This document shows, piece after piece, positions 23,323 through 37,142 of a stretch of DNA of 64,000 nucleotides; positions within the stretch are counted from its first letter, which is position 1, and every line of letters starts with the position of its first letter. The translations under genes and the position numbers were made by a program. Source of the DNA: Sindora glabra (taxonomy: Eukaryota; Streptophyta; Magnoliopsida; Fabales; Fabaceae); assembly GCA_020226215.1 (NCBI GenBank), contig CM035233.1, forward strand, positions 11,284,001 through 11,348,000, read 5' to 3'. The notes below the pieces were generated by a model. It had not been told where the DNA came from. It saw nothing but the letters and a program-made list of their open reading frames with translations, and searched no databases.

Positions 23323-25291
23323 TCATGATGCAGTCCTATAATTTTCCTCATCTTCTTCCTTATCCTCCACTCTTGCATTTTGCTTTGAAGGATTTTATTG
23401 TGAAACCTATGATGATCCACTAGAATGTTGTTGTGGCCATATTGTTGAATATGTTGGATATATCCAACATGGTTAGTTTGGTTGTTGTCTAGAAAGAGGT
23501 TGCATAGAAGTGTAATGAGAAGCCATACATGAAAAAAGCATTTGGACAGGCATCTAGGTATGCATATCGGGAGCAGGCATCTGAGTAGATGGCCCATGAG
23601 GCATAGAAGGCATCTAAATAGGTAGTGCATAAGGCATTGAAGGCATTTGAGCAGGTGGTCCATAAGGCATGGAGGGCTATTGGATACTTGGAGGTTGCAT
23701 TCCAAATAGTTGCATCATGGATTGAACTGATTGTAATAAGGTCATCATAGTTATATCCATCTTCTGTTTCTATTCTGTATCCATTTGTGAAGAATAAGTA
23801 GAAGGCCCTCCAAAATATTATGACTCAGACCACATTATGTGCACCTATGATCCTATCCCATAGATTCAGCTTCATTTTTCTCCCATAACTTATTTCCATA
23901 TTGGGAATTAGATGGCACAGATGAATTGCTACTCCCTTCTGATGTTGATTGAGAAGCCATCAATCTCTCTTTCTCTTTATTGAAATTTTCCTATAAGGGG
24001 AAAAATTATGGATAGAAGATTATTAAATTTAGATAAATTAATATAAAATAACCATAATCCATACTCAATTAAACTAATAACTTACAAATGTTTAAGTAGC
24101 ATAAGAATCCACCCACTGCCCTACACAATCTTTCTTCTTCTTGAATTTGTGTAAGCCAACAAACACTTCATGAAATTTAGCTTTCTTACCAGTTTGTTTC
24201 TCCCATTTGAAATAATTTAAAATATAGAAATAACATATTAGGAAATTGGTTATACATATATAATATATATAGATAAGGTTTTACTTACTTTTCTAAGGAC
24301 ATGTTTCACTATAAATATGGAACCCCCACAATGAAGGGATGCACTTGATTTTGTAGCTTGATTCTTTTTATTTTGCTCTTGCAATTGCTTAAATTTTGGA
24401 TTTTGCCATTAATGTAGAAGATTTTTCCAAATTTAGTCACAATCAACATTCTAGAACCTTGGTGATTAAAAGCTTGCCATAATTTGTCACGATTAACAGG
24501 ATTCCATTGGTAGAATTTCTACAAATGACACATTGATAAAAAAAATACATTAAATGACATGGCCTTAATGATAGATGGAAATAACTAAATATATAAAATT
24601 AATAAATTAGTATAGAATACCCCAAATTCTCTATCAAACCATATCAATCGAGTTAATTTTGGAATGTTTGTCCATTTTGCCCATGGTTCAATAAAGAATC
24701 TCTACACAATATCTTTAATACAATGCATGGGTCCTTTTGTGGGAGAAAAACTATTTCAATATTTAAAAACATCATAATCTATTATATAATTTTAAATTAC
24801 TTATAAGCATAAATAATAAAATAAACAAATATGATAACTTACATTTGCCTAGGCATTGGAAGTATGTTTTCACTTGGTGCAAAGTGAAATTGATTATGGC
24901 CTAGCCCAATAGGAGCTGTTGATGTTTGAGTGGAAGCTAAATAATTAGTAAATGGGGTAAGTGACTCATGAGAAGATTGGGTGAAAGGCGCGCTAGGAGA
25001 TGGGGACTGAAGAGGAGATGGCAGATAAAAAGGTGAATGTACAGAGGCTAGTGTGGGAGGATACATTGTGGAATGAGTTTGTGTGGGAGGCACCATGCTG
25101 GAAGTCATTTGTAGTAAGATTTGATCAAAGTTTACTTGTTGATTAGGACCAGGAATAGGCATAAACATATATCTTGATGAGTGCTGGCCATCAAAAGGTA
25201 TCCTAGCTGGGGGTGGCTGAAATAAGGTAGGAATAGACTGATTCTTTTTTTACTTTACCTTGCCTTTCTCCTTAACCTTTTCTGATGACAT
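23323..25291 (-). pseudogene. CACTA second protein (Transposase_24, TNP1-type), decayed
   Basis: This is the DNA-binding partner protein of plant CACTA elements. From ATG 25291 the reading starts MSSEKVKEKGKVK, has a stop, then QSIPTLFQPPPARIPF and a Pro/Ser/Thr-rich stretch (25168-24839) ending at a good donor (AAAT/GTAAGT). The next exon (about 24732-24620) has EPWAKWTNIPKLTRLIWF; another (about 24520-24300) has KFYQWNPVNRDKLWQAF; another has KWEKQTGKKAKFHEVFVGLH and GQWVDSYA, the Transposase_24 core. The last exon has a 5-6 fold Met-Pro-rich repeat (QMPSMPYGPP-like, 23700-23540) and a tail DKEEDEENYRTAS. The 138-codon open reading at 23289-23705 is a shadow frame of this repeat. Several in-frame stops show it is non-functional. 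Confidence 0.75.
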
Positions 25292-25533
25292 ATGCATTGA
25301 GGAAACATATCAAATAAATAAGTATTGAAAAAGTATAGCATTTAGAGCATGTATATCAAATAAAATGGGCATACATATACTATGCAAAAAAAATGCAATA
25401 AAAGTGTAACAAATAATGTGATTTAAGATATACAATTAATGACATTCAATTGATTATACAACCTATCAATTAGAATCATCAACATTATTTATTTGCTCAT
25501 CTTCATTACTATTTTGGTCTGAATCATCTAAAC

Positions 25534-28500
25534 TTATGAAGTTAGATTCTTCATATTCATTTTTTGATTCTTTATCATCTTCTGTAATATGATCTCTTTT
25601 AAATTAGGAGCTTCAACTTCCTCCATTCCTCCATTGAGGTTATGTAAATTATCAATTTGTTCGATCTCAAGTATAATCTAAATAGAAGGAGATCTTTCAT
25701 TTTGGTAAGCACCTTCCAATGTAGCATTATTTTCAACCATACCTTTTGGTTTAGTTTTGATTACCATCCACCAAGGTTGCTTCTTTCTTATTGATTTTGG
25801 ATATGGTGCATAATATAACTGTGTTACTTGATGTGCAAAGATGAATATATCATATTTAGCATATCTTCTATTATGCTTGACCTCCACAATTCCATACTTT
25901 CTATAAACTTCATTCCACAATCGATTATTGGATCAAACTAATCACAACTGAATAGGACCAACTTTTTAAGGGAATGCCTGGATACTAAATTTCAATAACC
26001 TCTTTAAGCACTCTGTAAAAATCATCTTCCCTCATGTCAACGTTCCTTGTACCCTTCATATAAACTCCACTGTTATTTTCCTTTTTTCCTTCACTGCATG
26101 ATAAAGCGTGGAACTTGTAACTATTTACAAAATAAATTGGCCATGTCTTAACCTTCTTAAAAGGACCATATGCTAAGTCATGCAAACATTGATTGGTGAC
26201 ACCATTATCTAGATTTAAAACCTATAGTGAATAAGAAAGGATGATAAATACTTAAGAATAAAAGCTAACTTTGTAAACTATATCTTAGAAATAAGGGAAT
26301 GAAATCCTTACAAAATCTTGAAACCATTTTTGAAAATGGTTAGCAAGTGTTTCTTCTATATCATGATATGTTATATTTTGGTACATCATCTTCATCCACT
26401 AAATGAATAAACTATATATGCACATATTTAATAAAACATTAGAATATATTATAAGTTAGCTTTAAAATTAACAAAGATATGCATAATGGGAAATTAGTAC
26501 TTACTTTTTATAAGGTTCAACCTCGTTACAATTTAACAAGACATATAAATGGGTAGTATATAACTCGTATGGTTCCAACCATCGTTCAATACATGCACTG
26601 GATGGATGATTAGGTAGGTGAAAAATGGATAGAGTACGGTCTATAATATCAACCTCACCACGTTTATCATTCTGCTTAACTCTTGTTGCACTTGTTTGTA
26701 CATGAGACTTAAAATAATATTGACAAAAATGTGCGATTTCTTTAATCAAGTATGCCTCACAAATGGATCCCTTGGGATAGGCCTTATTTTTTGCTTTCTG
26801 CTTTAACTTGTTAAGGAATCTCTCATAAGTATACATCCATTAATATTGAACGGGCTCACTGACCAATTCTTCATATGGCAAATGGATTGATAGATGTTCC
26901 ATGACATCAAAGAACCCAGGTGGAAAGATTCTTTCTAATTTGAAAATAATGAAAGGAATATTTTTATACATATTTTGTAAATTTTCCTTCTGTAATACAT
27001 CTGAACAAATGTCTATAAAAAATTAGCTCAATTCAGTCAATGGCTTCCATATGCATTCTAGTAGTGCTCGAAATGCAGTTAGCAATAAATGCTTTATGAA
27101 CACATGACAATCGTGACTTTTCATTCCATATATTCATCCATTTACAACATTCACAGTTCTATCTAATTTAGCAGCGTAATCATCAAGCATGCATAATTGT
27201 TTTACCCATTCACACACCACACTTTTTTTATCTATGTCTAGTGTGAACATTACTTTTGGCTTGTAAATTTTCCCATTTGTTTGTTCTTGTAGCTCCAACT
27301 CCCTTCCTTTGCAATATTCTTTCAAGTTTATTCTTGCTTTGCCATTGTCCTTCATTTTACCTTTAACATCCATGATAGTGTTGAATATGTTATAAAATAC
27401 ATCTTTCTTAATATGCATTACGTCAAGGTTATGATGGATAAGGTTATTCTTCCAATAGGGCAAGTCCTAAAATTTACTTTGTTTAGTCCAATTATGGGTC
27501 TCTCCATACCTTGGTAATCTAATTAGCCAAACTTCAGTTACTTTCAAAAAATGGTAGACTCTTATCCATAACTAATCACCAGTAAGCCTAACAGGAGGAT
27601 TTGATAACTTTACTTTATTCTTCGAGAAGACATCTTTATTCCTTTTAAAAAAGTGATCCATATCTAAACATATGTGATGACAATCAAACCATGATTACTT
27701 TCTACCATTTTTCAATGTGAGTGCTTTGGTTTGCTCCATACATATTGGATAACCTAACTTATCGACTGTCATCCAACTTGATAACATGCCATATGTAGGA
27801 AAGTTATTGATTATCTACATCAAATATGCTCTCATGATGAAAATTTGCTTAGTAGAAATATCATATGTTAGTACAACTTCATGCCACAATAATAATAGTT
27901 GATCAATTAAAGGCTCTAAAAACACATCAATTCTACTTTTAGGATTATTAGGGCCTCGAATGATTATTGTTAGAAACATGTATGGAGGGGTATTGCATAT
28001 TTCTGGAGGAAGATTGTAATGAGTAACAATTACAGGCCAACATAGATATGCAATAACTAATTGACTATATAGAGTAAATCCATTTGAACATAAGCCTAGC
28101 CTCACATTCCTTGGCTTAGAGGTATAGTCAAGATACATCTGATCAAAATATTTCCAAACCTCTCCATCTGATGGATGACACATCACTCCATCCTCTGTAT
28201 GATGCTCATGGTGCCATTTCATATTTGGGGCTGATTTCATTGATGTATATAATCTTTGCAATCTTGGAATGAGTGGCGTATAATAAATCCTTTTATATGG
28301 TACTTCTTTACGCCTAACCCTCCTTGGCTTACGTTGTCTATAGGGAAAAGCATTACAAATCCTACATTCTCTCTCAATGATAGCATCTTTGTAATAAATC
28401 ATGCAATTATTTTGACAATAATCAATTTTTTTATACATGAGTCCGAGCTTGTGAACTTTCTACTTTGCCCTATACAAATTTATAGGAACAAGATTGTTTG

Positions 28501-29098
28501 ATAGGTATGACTCTACACATAGCTGCATGATTTGATCAAAGCATCTCTGTGACATATTGAAGTCCGATTTGATACTTAACATCCTTAATGCTCATGATAA
28601 CTTAGTATGATTATTACACCTAGGCCATAATGGTTGTTGAGAAGATTCTAACATTTTATAAAACCCTTGGCATTCTCTATTTGGAAACTCACATTGGTTA
28701 GTTTGAAAATGATCCTCAAAATATGAATGACCAGCATAAAAAATCATACTTTTAAATTGATTGGAAGGGCATGCGTTATAAGTTCCCCTTATAGTGGAGT
28801 CCATTCTTTCACCTACAGCTATTTCTAGGATAGCCTCCCCATGACTAGTCCAATACCAGTAATCTTCCATGAATCCATGTTTATAAAGACAAAGCTTAAC
28901 ATCATTTATAGGAAATAATCTCTTGTTTTGATGCTTTTTGCACGGACATCTAATCACACCATCTTTTTAATAGCTTAATTATTGTTGCGCATAAGATATA
29001 AAACTTTTAACACCGCTTAAAAACTCATCTGTAAGCCCTCTCCCATCATCCTGAAATCTACTGTACATCCATCTATGATGTGATGGGCACTCATCCAT
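25534..29098 (-). pseudogene. CACTA TNP2-type transposase (Transposase_21), decayed
   Basis: The transposase cuts and joins the element ends in the nucleus. From ATG 29098 it reads HHRWMYSRFQDDGRGLTDEF, then after two stops IRCPCKKHQNKR and LYKHGFMEDYWYWTSHGE, the transposase-associated N-terminal domain. At 28438-27815 lies the catalytic-region core: KPRNVRLGLCSNGFTLY, YNLPPEICN, IIRGPNNPKSRIDVFLEPLI and TYDISTKQIFIMRAYLM. At 27463-27134 follows PYWKNNLIHHNLDVMHIKK (usual H-N-L-D-V-M-H-I-E-K-N). At 26836-26501 is a DUF4218-like part, and at 26185-25678 a DUF4216-like part with YDIFIFAHQVTQLYYAPYP. An acidic tail runs to 25534. The domain order is complete but stops and frameshifts split it into at least eight pieces, and some gaps may be introns. 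Confidence 0.9.
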
Positions 29099-30220
29099 CT
29101 AGATTCAAACTAAACTAATCATTAAAGGTTTGTTACAAATATAACAAAATAATATGCCATGTACCTTCACTTAATGTTATTTTTCCATTTTTTTTATTTA
29201 TTAATTATTACTATATTTATTATTATTATTCTACTTTTAACAATCAATGAGCATGTAATAATTTAAGGAACACAATATGAGTACTACATAAGTGTGCCTT
29301 TAAGTATGTAGTCTTGAATTATAGTAAAAGGTGAATAATTTACACAAAAGTTAGTTCAAAGTGTGTAAGGTATGTGCCAATGCATAAAGTTCAAGAATCC
29401 TAATAAGAGATGAATTAAATTAAGAGAAGAAGTAGAAAGAATCATCTAAGTAGAGTATTATACCTTGTAGACAATGTAGAAAGGAGTAGTAAAAATAGAC
29501 TAATCCTCAAATATATCAAGTTGATCACACTTCAATTTTGGCCTTCAAATGTTAAGGAAAAAAATAAACATTCAATATCAAGAGAAACAAACACGATAGG
29601 AAAGTTGAATCTAGAAATGTAATTGAATATACATGTATAAATAGATTAAATATAGTATTCAACAGATATATTAATGCAATGAAAACAATTGATTGTTTCA
29701 GATTAATTACTTTTCACTTGAATTACCTCTGCTAAATAGCCACAAACTCATAACAAAGTTATAGTCTTACAACCCCTGATGCTAATTTCAATAAGCAAAA
29801 TTCATATCATGCATATAATGTGGCTATCTTTAATTTCCACTAATTCATCAAATGAAAAAAATAGTAAAATTGTCATATTACTATACTTTTCCATAACAAA
29901 GGTGGCTGCTGGGCTGACAAACATCAATTGTAGAGTTGAGAAACCTAGAAACACCTGCTAGTTGTAAAAGGGAATCAAGCTTGCTTGCTGTAGGAGGAGT
30001 GTTTCGATGTGTCTAAATCAAAGTGTTCAATCAGAGAAGTTTACAAAGGATTAATAAAACTTTCATTAGAAGATAAAGCTAAAACTTCCTTTTATAGGTC
30101 AAGCTCAAAACTTTGCTTTCTCTAAGACGTCACCATTAGATCTACCTTAAAGAAATGGGTTTCCTAGTGACATTGTTGGCATCATGGTATTTAAAATTAG
30201 ATTGGTGGTTAAGGGGGTTA
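29099..30220. other. Sequence upstream of the CACTA transposase; terminus not found
   Basis: This probably contains the CACTA 5' leader, but no terminal inverted repeat or subterminal repeats matching 22651-23075 are visible. The 60-codon plus reading at 29779-29961 has no recognisable feature. Confidence 0.5.
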
Positions 30221-30525
30221 TTTTTCAAGAGGATTTTTTATAAAAATATCTCATATATTTTTTATGAATAAAAAGATAACATATTATTTTTATATTTTAT
30301 TATAAAAATAATATTTAAAATTATAACAATAAAGAAAAATAATATTCTTTGAAAATAAAAAATTATTGGATTGATTAAGCTAATGAAAAATTATTTTAAT
30401 AATAAATAAAATTATAATAATAAAAATAATATTTTTATTTATTTTTCATTTATTGAATAAATTGTCACAACCAAATTAATAAAAAATTTAGCATATAATC
30501 TGATCATTATTTGACAAGTTATTCA

Positions 30526-30556
<31 letters not shown>

Positions 30557-32440
30557 AACACAATTCATTTAATAGATTTGACCAATCACATAAATTACGT
30601 ACATCACATGTATAAATAATTCAAAAAATAAAAATTAATATTTATATATTTTATTCTATTATATATATTATGTATCTAATATTTTAAACCAATCACATAA
30701 ATTATATACATCTCATGTATAATGATTCTAGAAAAATAAAAATAATGTTTATCTATTTAATTATATATATAAATTTCATATATATAACTCTTTAATGTTT
30801 TAGACTAATTATATAAATTATATACACCACATGTATAAAATATAATTAATTCATTAATAATTATAATCATTATCTATATCAAAATATATGACATTATTAT
30901 GTATTATTTTAATCGTTGTTTTAAAATGAAAGCAATGGGACATCCAACATTCGTTGTTTTTGAGATTATGATTCAAGTTTCAAAAGACGTGATGTCAAGA
31001 GTTTTACAATTTATAAAAGAAAAAGTGAACATCATGAGAGCAACGATAACCTCACTCAAATCGGAACATTCCAAATTTTCAAAAAATTATCATATAAGGA
31101 ATTATAAATTTTAAAAATTATATAAATTGTGAAAAGTTATATAAAATACATAAAATATTTTATGTCAATTTTCAATTTTTTATATAAAATTACAAATTTT
31201 AATAACTTAAGTTGTAGAAAATTCTTATGTTCTTATTATAAAAATCATAAAAATATATATATGTTCAATTTTCAATTGTTATTGCTATAGTAATAGATCG
31301 TTATTATTAAATTATAATTTCAATTGCTTACTAATATATGATTTTTATAAATTAAAATTAAAATATGTGGTAAAATACAAAAAAATAAAGAATTAGTTAC
31401 TTCTAATAGAATATTGAGGAAAATGTATACTCAACAACAATTAATGTTTGACTTAATTTAACAAAAATGTACGCAATAGCAATACTATAAATGAAGCAAT
31501 TTTCACTACTTGGGCATTTAAAGGATTTTACATTGAAATATGATTATTGTTTTATTGAGCATTGTAGTAAATATTTTATGATATTAGTTACAAAACTATC
31601 GTGAAAAAGGAAAATAATGTTAGTTCTTATAATAAACAAAATCATTGTTGTTTTTTATAGGATAGACCACCGATAACTGGTGCTAAGTTAAATACAATGG
31701 TTTCTAATAAATAATTAATGTGGAATGTTTACTTAATATTTTTTTAAAAATTAATTTTTGCCTTCTCCACTAAAATAGTTACGATCAAAATTTAATAAAA
31801 TTGGTATCCCATGTGAAAATATCTATTTAATAAAAATTTTACATTAATTTTATGTGATTTTTTCAAGATCTATTCATCTATGCAAAATCCTTTAAGGTTT
31901 TGACCTTCCTAGAATTTTAAAAAATAACAATTTTCATGGGGTTTTTCCATTTCTTCTCCATCTTTTATCATTGTTTAGCCACTCTAGTTTCAATTACAAC
32001 ATTTTATAAATTATATTATAAGCATCTAACACTCAAATACAATCTTATGAGCTATACAGATAAAACACAAGTAAAAATATCTTAAAAAATCTATGCTAAA
32101 ATTTATAGAAATGGAAGAGACAAAGATTTGATAGAAATAAAGGTAAGAAAAGGAACCTTTTATGTTATAAACCAATGTCCTAGAACAAGGCATTTACTTT
32201 GTACTTGATGTTAGTTGAAGGAGTATCAATAACTTATTAATATGTGGTAGAGGATGGAGGAATATCTAGAGTTCTATAGATGGAAATAGATGAAAACAAA
32301 GATTTAGCTTGAGAACAAATAAGAGGGAGAGTAAGAGTAATAATGATGAAAAGTATAAGATGTACATTATTTATAGTATAAAAATATCATCATGTCTAGG
32401 ATTCTTACTAAACTTTAATACATTTAGACATAAGTTATTT
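30221..32440. other. Very AT-rich spacer, no gene supported
   Basis: The region contains diffuse ATAAATTATATACATC-like repeats (30590-30840) and a CA microsatellite at 30534. The 71-codon plus reading 30899-31114 (with KAMGHPTFVVFEIMIQ) has no recognised relative and lies in low-complexity surroundings. Confidence 0.5.
30534..30557. repeat. (CA)n microsatellite
   Basis: An AC/CA run of about 12 units, preceded by a short TA run. Confidence 0.95.
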
Positions 32441-32444
32441 CTAA

Positions 32445-33185
32445 GATTAATGTCTTAAGTTTTCTTATCTTTTCAACAACCTTTAAATATCAAATATTTT
32501 AATGTTGATTACATAAAAAAATTGATATTTTATATTTTTCTAATAATTTAAAAAATGTCACCATTTTTGAATAAATATCGATTAATTTTAAAATTGATTT
32601 CTTAAGTTTCCTCATTTTCCTGCAACATTAAAATACCATACATTATGATGTTGGTTAAGTAAACAATTAATGCTCTAAAATTTTGAAATTATTTTAAATT
32701 TTTTCATAATTTTAAAAATGTCATCATGTCCAAATAAATGTTAGTTAATTTTAAAATTGTTATCTTAAGTTTTCTCATTTTCTCAATAATCTTTAGATGC
32801 CATACGTTATGGCAATGGTTAAGTAAAAAGCCATTGTCTTAAGTTTCAAATAATTGCAAAAATATCACTATGTCTAAATATATATCTGGTAATTCTAAAA
32901 CTAACATTTTAAGTTTCCTCATTTCCTAGCATCCTTCAAATGTTTAGTTAAATAAAAAATTGTCATCATGAATTTCTCAAGAATTTAAAAAATGCCATCA
33001 TGAAATTGATATTATCAATTCTAAAACTGACATCATGGGTTTTCCCATTTCATAGCATCCTTCAAATATTATACTTTATGACATTAGTTAAATAAAAAAT
33101 CATCATCTTAAGTTTATCAATTTAAAAATATTATTGTATTAAAATAGATATCGATTGTTTTTATTAACCATTATCGTATTAGTTC
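32445..33185. repeat. Degenerate minisatellite, units about 150 bp
   Basis: Five or six diverged units each begin with TCTTAAGTTTYCTCATTT-like text (near 32451, 32611, 32763, 32908, 33030, 33100). Each continues with a C-A-T/A-C-C-T-T-C-A-A-A-T part, ATGATGTTGGTTAAGTAAA and AAAAATGTCATCATG. Spacing runs from about 120 to 160 bases. No coding sequence is seen. The family is unknown; it may belong to a decayed transposon. Confidence 0.65.
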
Positions 33186-34146
33186 CAACAATTTCAAAAT
33201 GCCATCACATTAATATAAATGTTGGTTTTGCCTTTTATCATCATTTATCCACTACCGTAGAATCATAATTTTGTAATAATTTTTGAAAGTTTTAGAACTT
33301 AATAAAACTTACCTATAATATCTGTATTTTCTTCCACGACAACCTAGAAATTTGATGATGACAATAGAGATTAGAGCAATCCTTTACAAGACTAGAATTA
33401 AATATTCATAAAAAATTTATTTTGATCCTTGTAAAATTGAATTTTTATCAAATTTATTTCTCATTGAAAGATTGTATCATTTTGGTCACTGTAAGATTAA
33501 CTCCACCGTAAATTTTAGCCCCTCATATATAAGATAGAATTATTGAATTATTGTACAAAGGAAATAAAATTTGACATAAAATTAATCTTACAATGACATA
33601 ATTTATTTAAAATTTTAGTAAGAAAGGAAAGTGATGAAAACTCAATCTTAAACAGATCAAAACAGAATTTTAATCTTGAAATATTTATATAACTTTGGTT
33701 AATCAAATTGCAATATTTATATACTTTTTAATGTAGTTAAAATTTTCAATTTTAAAATTTGAAATAAGTAATTAAAAAATTATGAACATATGTTTATTTT
33801 TATAAATATATGGTAATGAATACTTTATAAAATTTTGATAAGATTTATAATTTGTAATTACACAACTAATTATACTAATATGTATTGGTAATTTTTTATA
33901 CATGTACACTTCAAATTATCATTTATTAATATCTTTGAGATATATATTAATTTATACAAACTCGAATCTATATTATCGCCACTCTGCTCCGTTGTGCATT
34001 TAGAGTTCCTGTATAATTACTTCGATTTATTTGTTTCTGTTTCCTTAATTAAGACATACATTATAGATGAAATTTTATTGTTTAAGTGATCGTCTTTTCT
34101 TTCTTTCTTTTTTTCTTTTTTTTTCAATCAGATGAGTAATTAAATC

Positions 34147-34232
<86 letters not shown>

Positions 34233-36088
34233 GAATAGAATTTTAAATATTGCCATAAGTGCCAAATTTTTCAATAGAATTGAATGTCATTTGAATTAAA
34301 GCTCTTAGCGGATGACTGGTTGTCTACAGCGCTCTAATATCCATTCGATATTACTCTAAGTGGATAACAAAGTTAACATATTAGATAGAGGGACAAACAT
34401 GTGTCTAACATTTTGAATAGAGACTTAAGGCGATATATCATTTATATAATTCTCACCAGATAAAATGACAGATACGCACTCTCAAACGTATTTGATCAAG
34501 CAAGTGGAACGGAAAACTGTCCCACGCATTAATCTGTCTCGCAACCCTATTATTTGAAAGATGAGTAAATGGATAAACTCATTTCTAAAAGATTAGATTG
34601 AAATCAAATTAATCCATATTTTTATTATAATATCAATTTAGTCCAGTTTCATTTAATTTAGCATTAAATTAGTCCTACTATTAGATTGACATTAAACTAA
34701 TCATGAAAAATTATGATGACTTCAAATTAGTCCTAATTCTTATTTTGATATCAGTTTAATCATATTGTTAGGATTTCTGTTAACAAACTTGAATTGTGAT
34801 TATATCGAATAAAATTAAAACAATATACTGAATTGAGTTAGAAAATTAATTTTTAAGAAAAAGTATTATTTTTTTTCTTTCAAAGAAAATATCAAATATT
34901 GAACATTTAACATTGATACCTACTTGGAAAAATCAACCAATGAACTAAACAATAAGCGAATTCATCAAAAAGTAAAATAATTATTTGATCCAAGTGGGTT
35001 AGGTTTTAAGTACTTAATAATAAACTAACCTAAAAAAATTGATATTCTAAGGAAGATGCCTTAAGCCCTTGCAGGCGTAGCAAATAACATTAACCCAAAA
35101 AAAATTAACATCAAATGCCAAAATGGATTGTAATTTGAACAACCAAATCAAGGTCTAGATTGAAAATTACCAATTAAACAATAACAAGTTTCAAACTTTT
35201 CATCATTTTTAAATGAAAACACCAAAAAAAGCAAAAAAGAATCTTGAAGTGTGATTTGAAAAAACTCATGTCAATTAAAACTAGAAGTGAATCAGTAGTA
35301 TTGAGAAGTGACCCACATAACAATAAATTTTGGAGCATGTTGTTATTTAAGATAGTGGATATCATACTTTGTAGTTGTATCATCAAGAGCAATAGATACA
35401 CACTAAAGGTTTTTGACGTTTCTATAAGGATTTACCCCTATTCAATTGTAGTTAGGATGGAAATAGATAAAGAATTTTATTCTAGGTAGAGTTTTCTTTT
35501 ACATTTACTAAAAATAATTAGGGATTTTATTTTGGATGAGAGTTTTTATTAGTGATTTTATCGTAGGATGACAATAAATTAAGAATTTTTCTTTAGATGG
35601 GAATTTTTTCTACATTTAAACTGAAGTCAAAACAAAAGTTAAAACTAATTTGATGTGATAAAATTCAAATTATTGCCTAAAGATGTGAGGACTAAATACC
35701 ATAATATTAAGAATAGAATATGACAAGTCAAGCTAGGTAGGATATGACGAGTCGCTAGGTACATCTTGACAAAATCCAAATTGCCAGATAAATCTGTGAG
35801 AATTTTAGGTTTCAATTTGGAAGATCTTATCATGATGCGAGCTTAGAAAGTTAGGATGATGATTAATGAAATATTCCTCCCATTATCTAACAATGGTGAA
35901 GAATGATGATTACATTGCATCAATGTGGAAACATGAGCTATGTTAGCATTCTTGATAAGGTCTTTAGCTTTATGCTAGAGAAAAGATTTGGGAAATGTCT
36001 TTCTGGAAAACTTCACCATGACAACATCACAACTAACATTGGAATGAGAAAAGTGAGTATGGAAGTAAGTTGCTAACCAACCATAAAC
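33186..36088. other. AT-rich spacer, no gene supported
   Basis: It holds a long TA microsatellite (34149-34229) and, around 34600-34760, several AAATTAGTCC/ATCAGTTTAATC phrases that look like decayed repeat sequence. The overlapping short readings at 35174-35489 (both strands), 35645-35833 and 35975-36166 show no domain or codon pattern and are not called. Confidence 0.5.
34149..34229. repeat. (TA)n microsatellite, about 40 units
   Basis: Uninterrupted TA/AT run of about 80 bases. Confidence 0.97.
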
Positions 36089-37100
36089 TGTTGGTGTGTG
36101 TCCTATGAGCCAATCATAGAGATGATTGTAATAAATGCACAATGTATTATATTTTATTTTAGGCAATTTAAATAATTATATTTTTATTTCATATTTTTAT
36201 TACTCTACACAATTATAACTTAAATATAATAATTATCCTTGGAATATCTTTATTATTTCTAAAATGCCCCTAGTTAAGTATTATTGCAAAAAGGATAGTA
36301 ATAATACATCGAGGCTAGCATGTATAGTAATTAATGATTATGAATTATGGATATGTGATATCAAGTCAATATATGAGTACATTGTTAGTGAACAATGTAC
36401 TGAACTAATCCACTGTGAGAATACTGCATGAATAGATGTGTCATTAGTTATTCTCATATGACCACAAATGCACATAGTCCTTTAACTTGAAGTTACTACA
36501 GTTCCCTATATGAGGAGTTACTCACTTTGATGTTGTCCTATGTCACCTTTAATCGAAATGATGAGTAGAGCATTGATTAAGTGTGTCACGAATCATACAG
36601 AGGGAAGTGAGTGATGTAGATGGGATTTTATTACTCTTGTATAAAAGAAAGATATCCTTAAGCCCCTTGATTGAGTGAGACTTAGAAATATATGGCCATG
36701 CTCAATTAAATCAATATGTGATATTAATTATTTATTTTATGTCCACCCAGTATCAAGAAATATAAATGGATCATTGATGAGGATGACACGCTCTATGCCT
36801 TTAGTTTAATTTGGATATTATTATAAAAGGGATTATGATGCAAAGCGTTGATTATATATTAGGTAGATGTTGAATCACAGACATTCTTACTACTTGAGTG
36901 ATAGTGATATATTGCTAGATACCACTCACTATTTATGGCCCAAAATGAGTCAATATCAATATAGTAAGAACCTACAAGATCACACAAAAAGAGTAGAAAT
37001 GAGACAATAATTAATTAAATTTTAGTTAAACTAAAATTCAATTAATTGGACTTATTTTCATGCATATATATTATTATTAAGATAATAATATGTTTTTCAC

Positions 37101-37142
<42 letters not shown>

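Larger units (their letters stand above)
22651..29098 (-). mobile_element. CACTA (En/Spm) DNA transposon, decayed, one end identified
   Basis: The left terminus TACTACAAAAAATTA is one base from the CACTACAA consensus and is followed by subterminal repeats (22670-23075). Inside, on the minus strand, lie a TNP2-type transposase (29098-25534) followed by a TNP1/Transposase_24-type gene (25291-23323), the usual order for plant CACTA elements. The opposite terminus should lie beyond 29098, but no CACTA-type inverted end or matching subterminal repeats were found up to 36 kb, so the right border is unknown and the given end is the start of the transposase gene. TTT at 22648-22650 could be the 3-base TSD. 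Both genes are broken, so the copy is immobile. Confidence 0.85.

Noticed and set aside
23289..23705. 138-codon minus reading with Cys/Leu-rich repeats, looking like a membrane protein
   Set aside because: Another frame on the same strand gives the Met-Pro repeat expected of the CACTA protein tail; the Cys/Leu pattern is a frame-shifted image of that repeat.
30120..30180. Possible CACTA right terminus around TTTCCTAGTGAC
   Set aside because: The match to the inverse of CACTACAA is partial and no subterminal repeats accompany it.
30899..31114. 71-codon plus reading with KAMGHPTFVVFEI, briefly compared with Alba-type proteins
   Set aside because: Only a few residues agree and the order of motifs is wrong; surroundings are low-complexity AT-rich DNA.
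35174..35489. Overlapping 75- and 81-codon readings on opposite strands
   Set aside because: Neither has a recognisable domain, and their overlap in AT-rich DNA is expected by chance.
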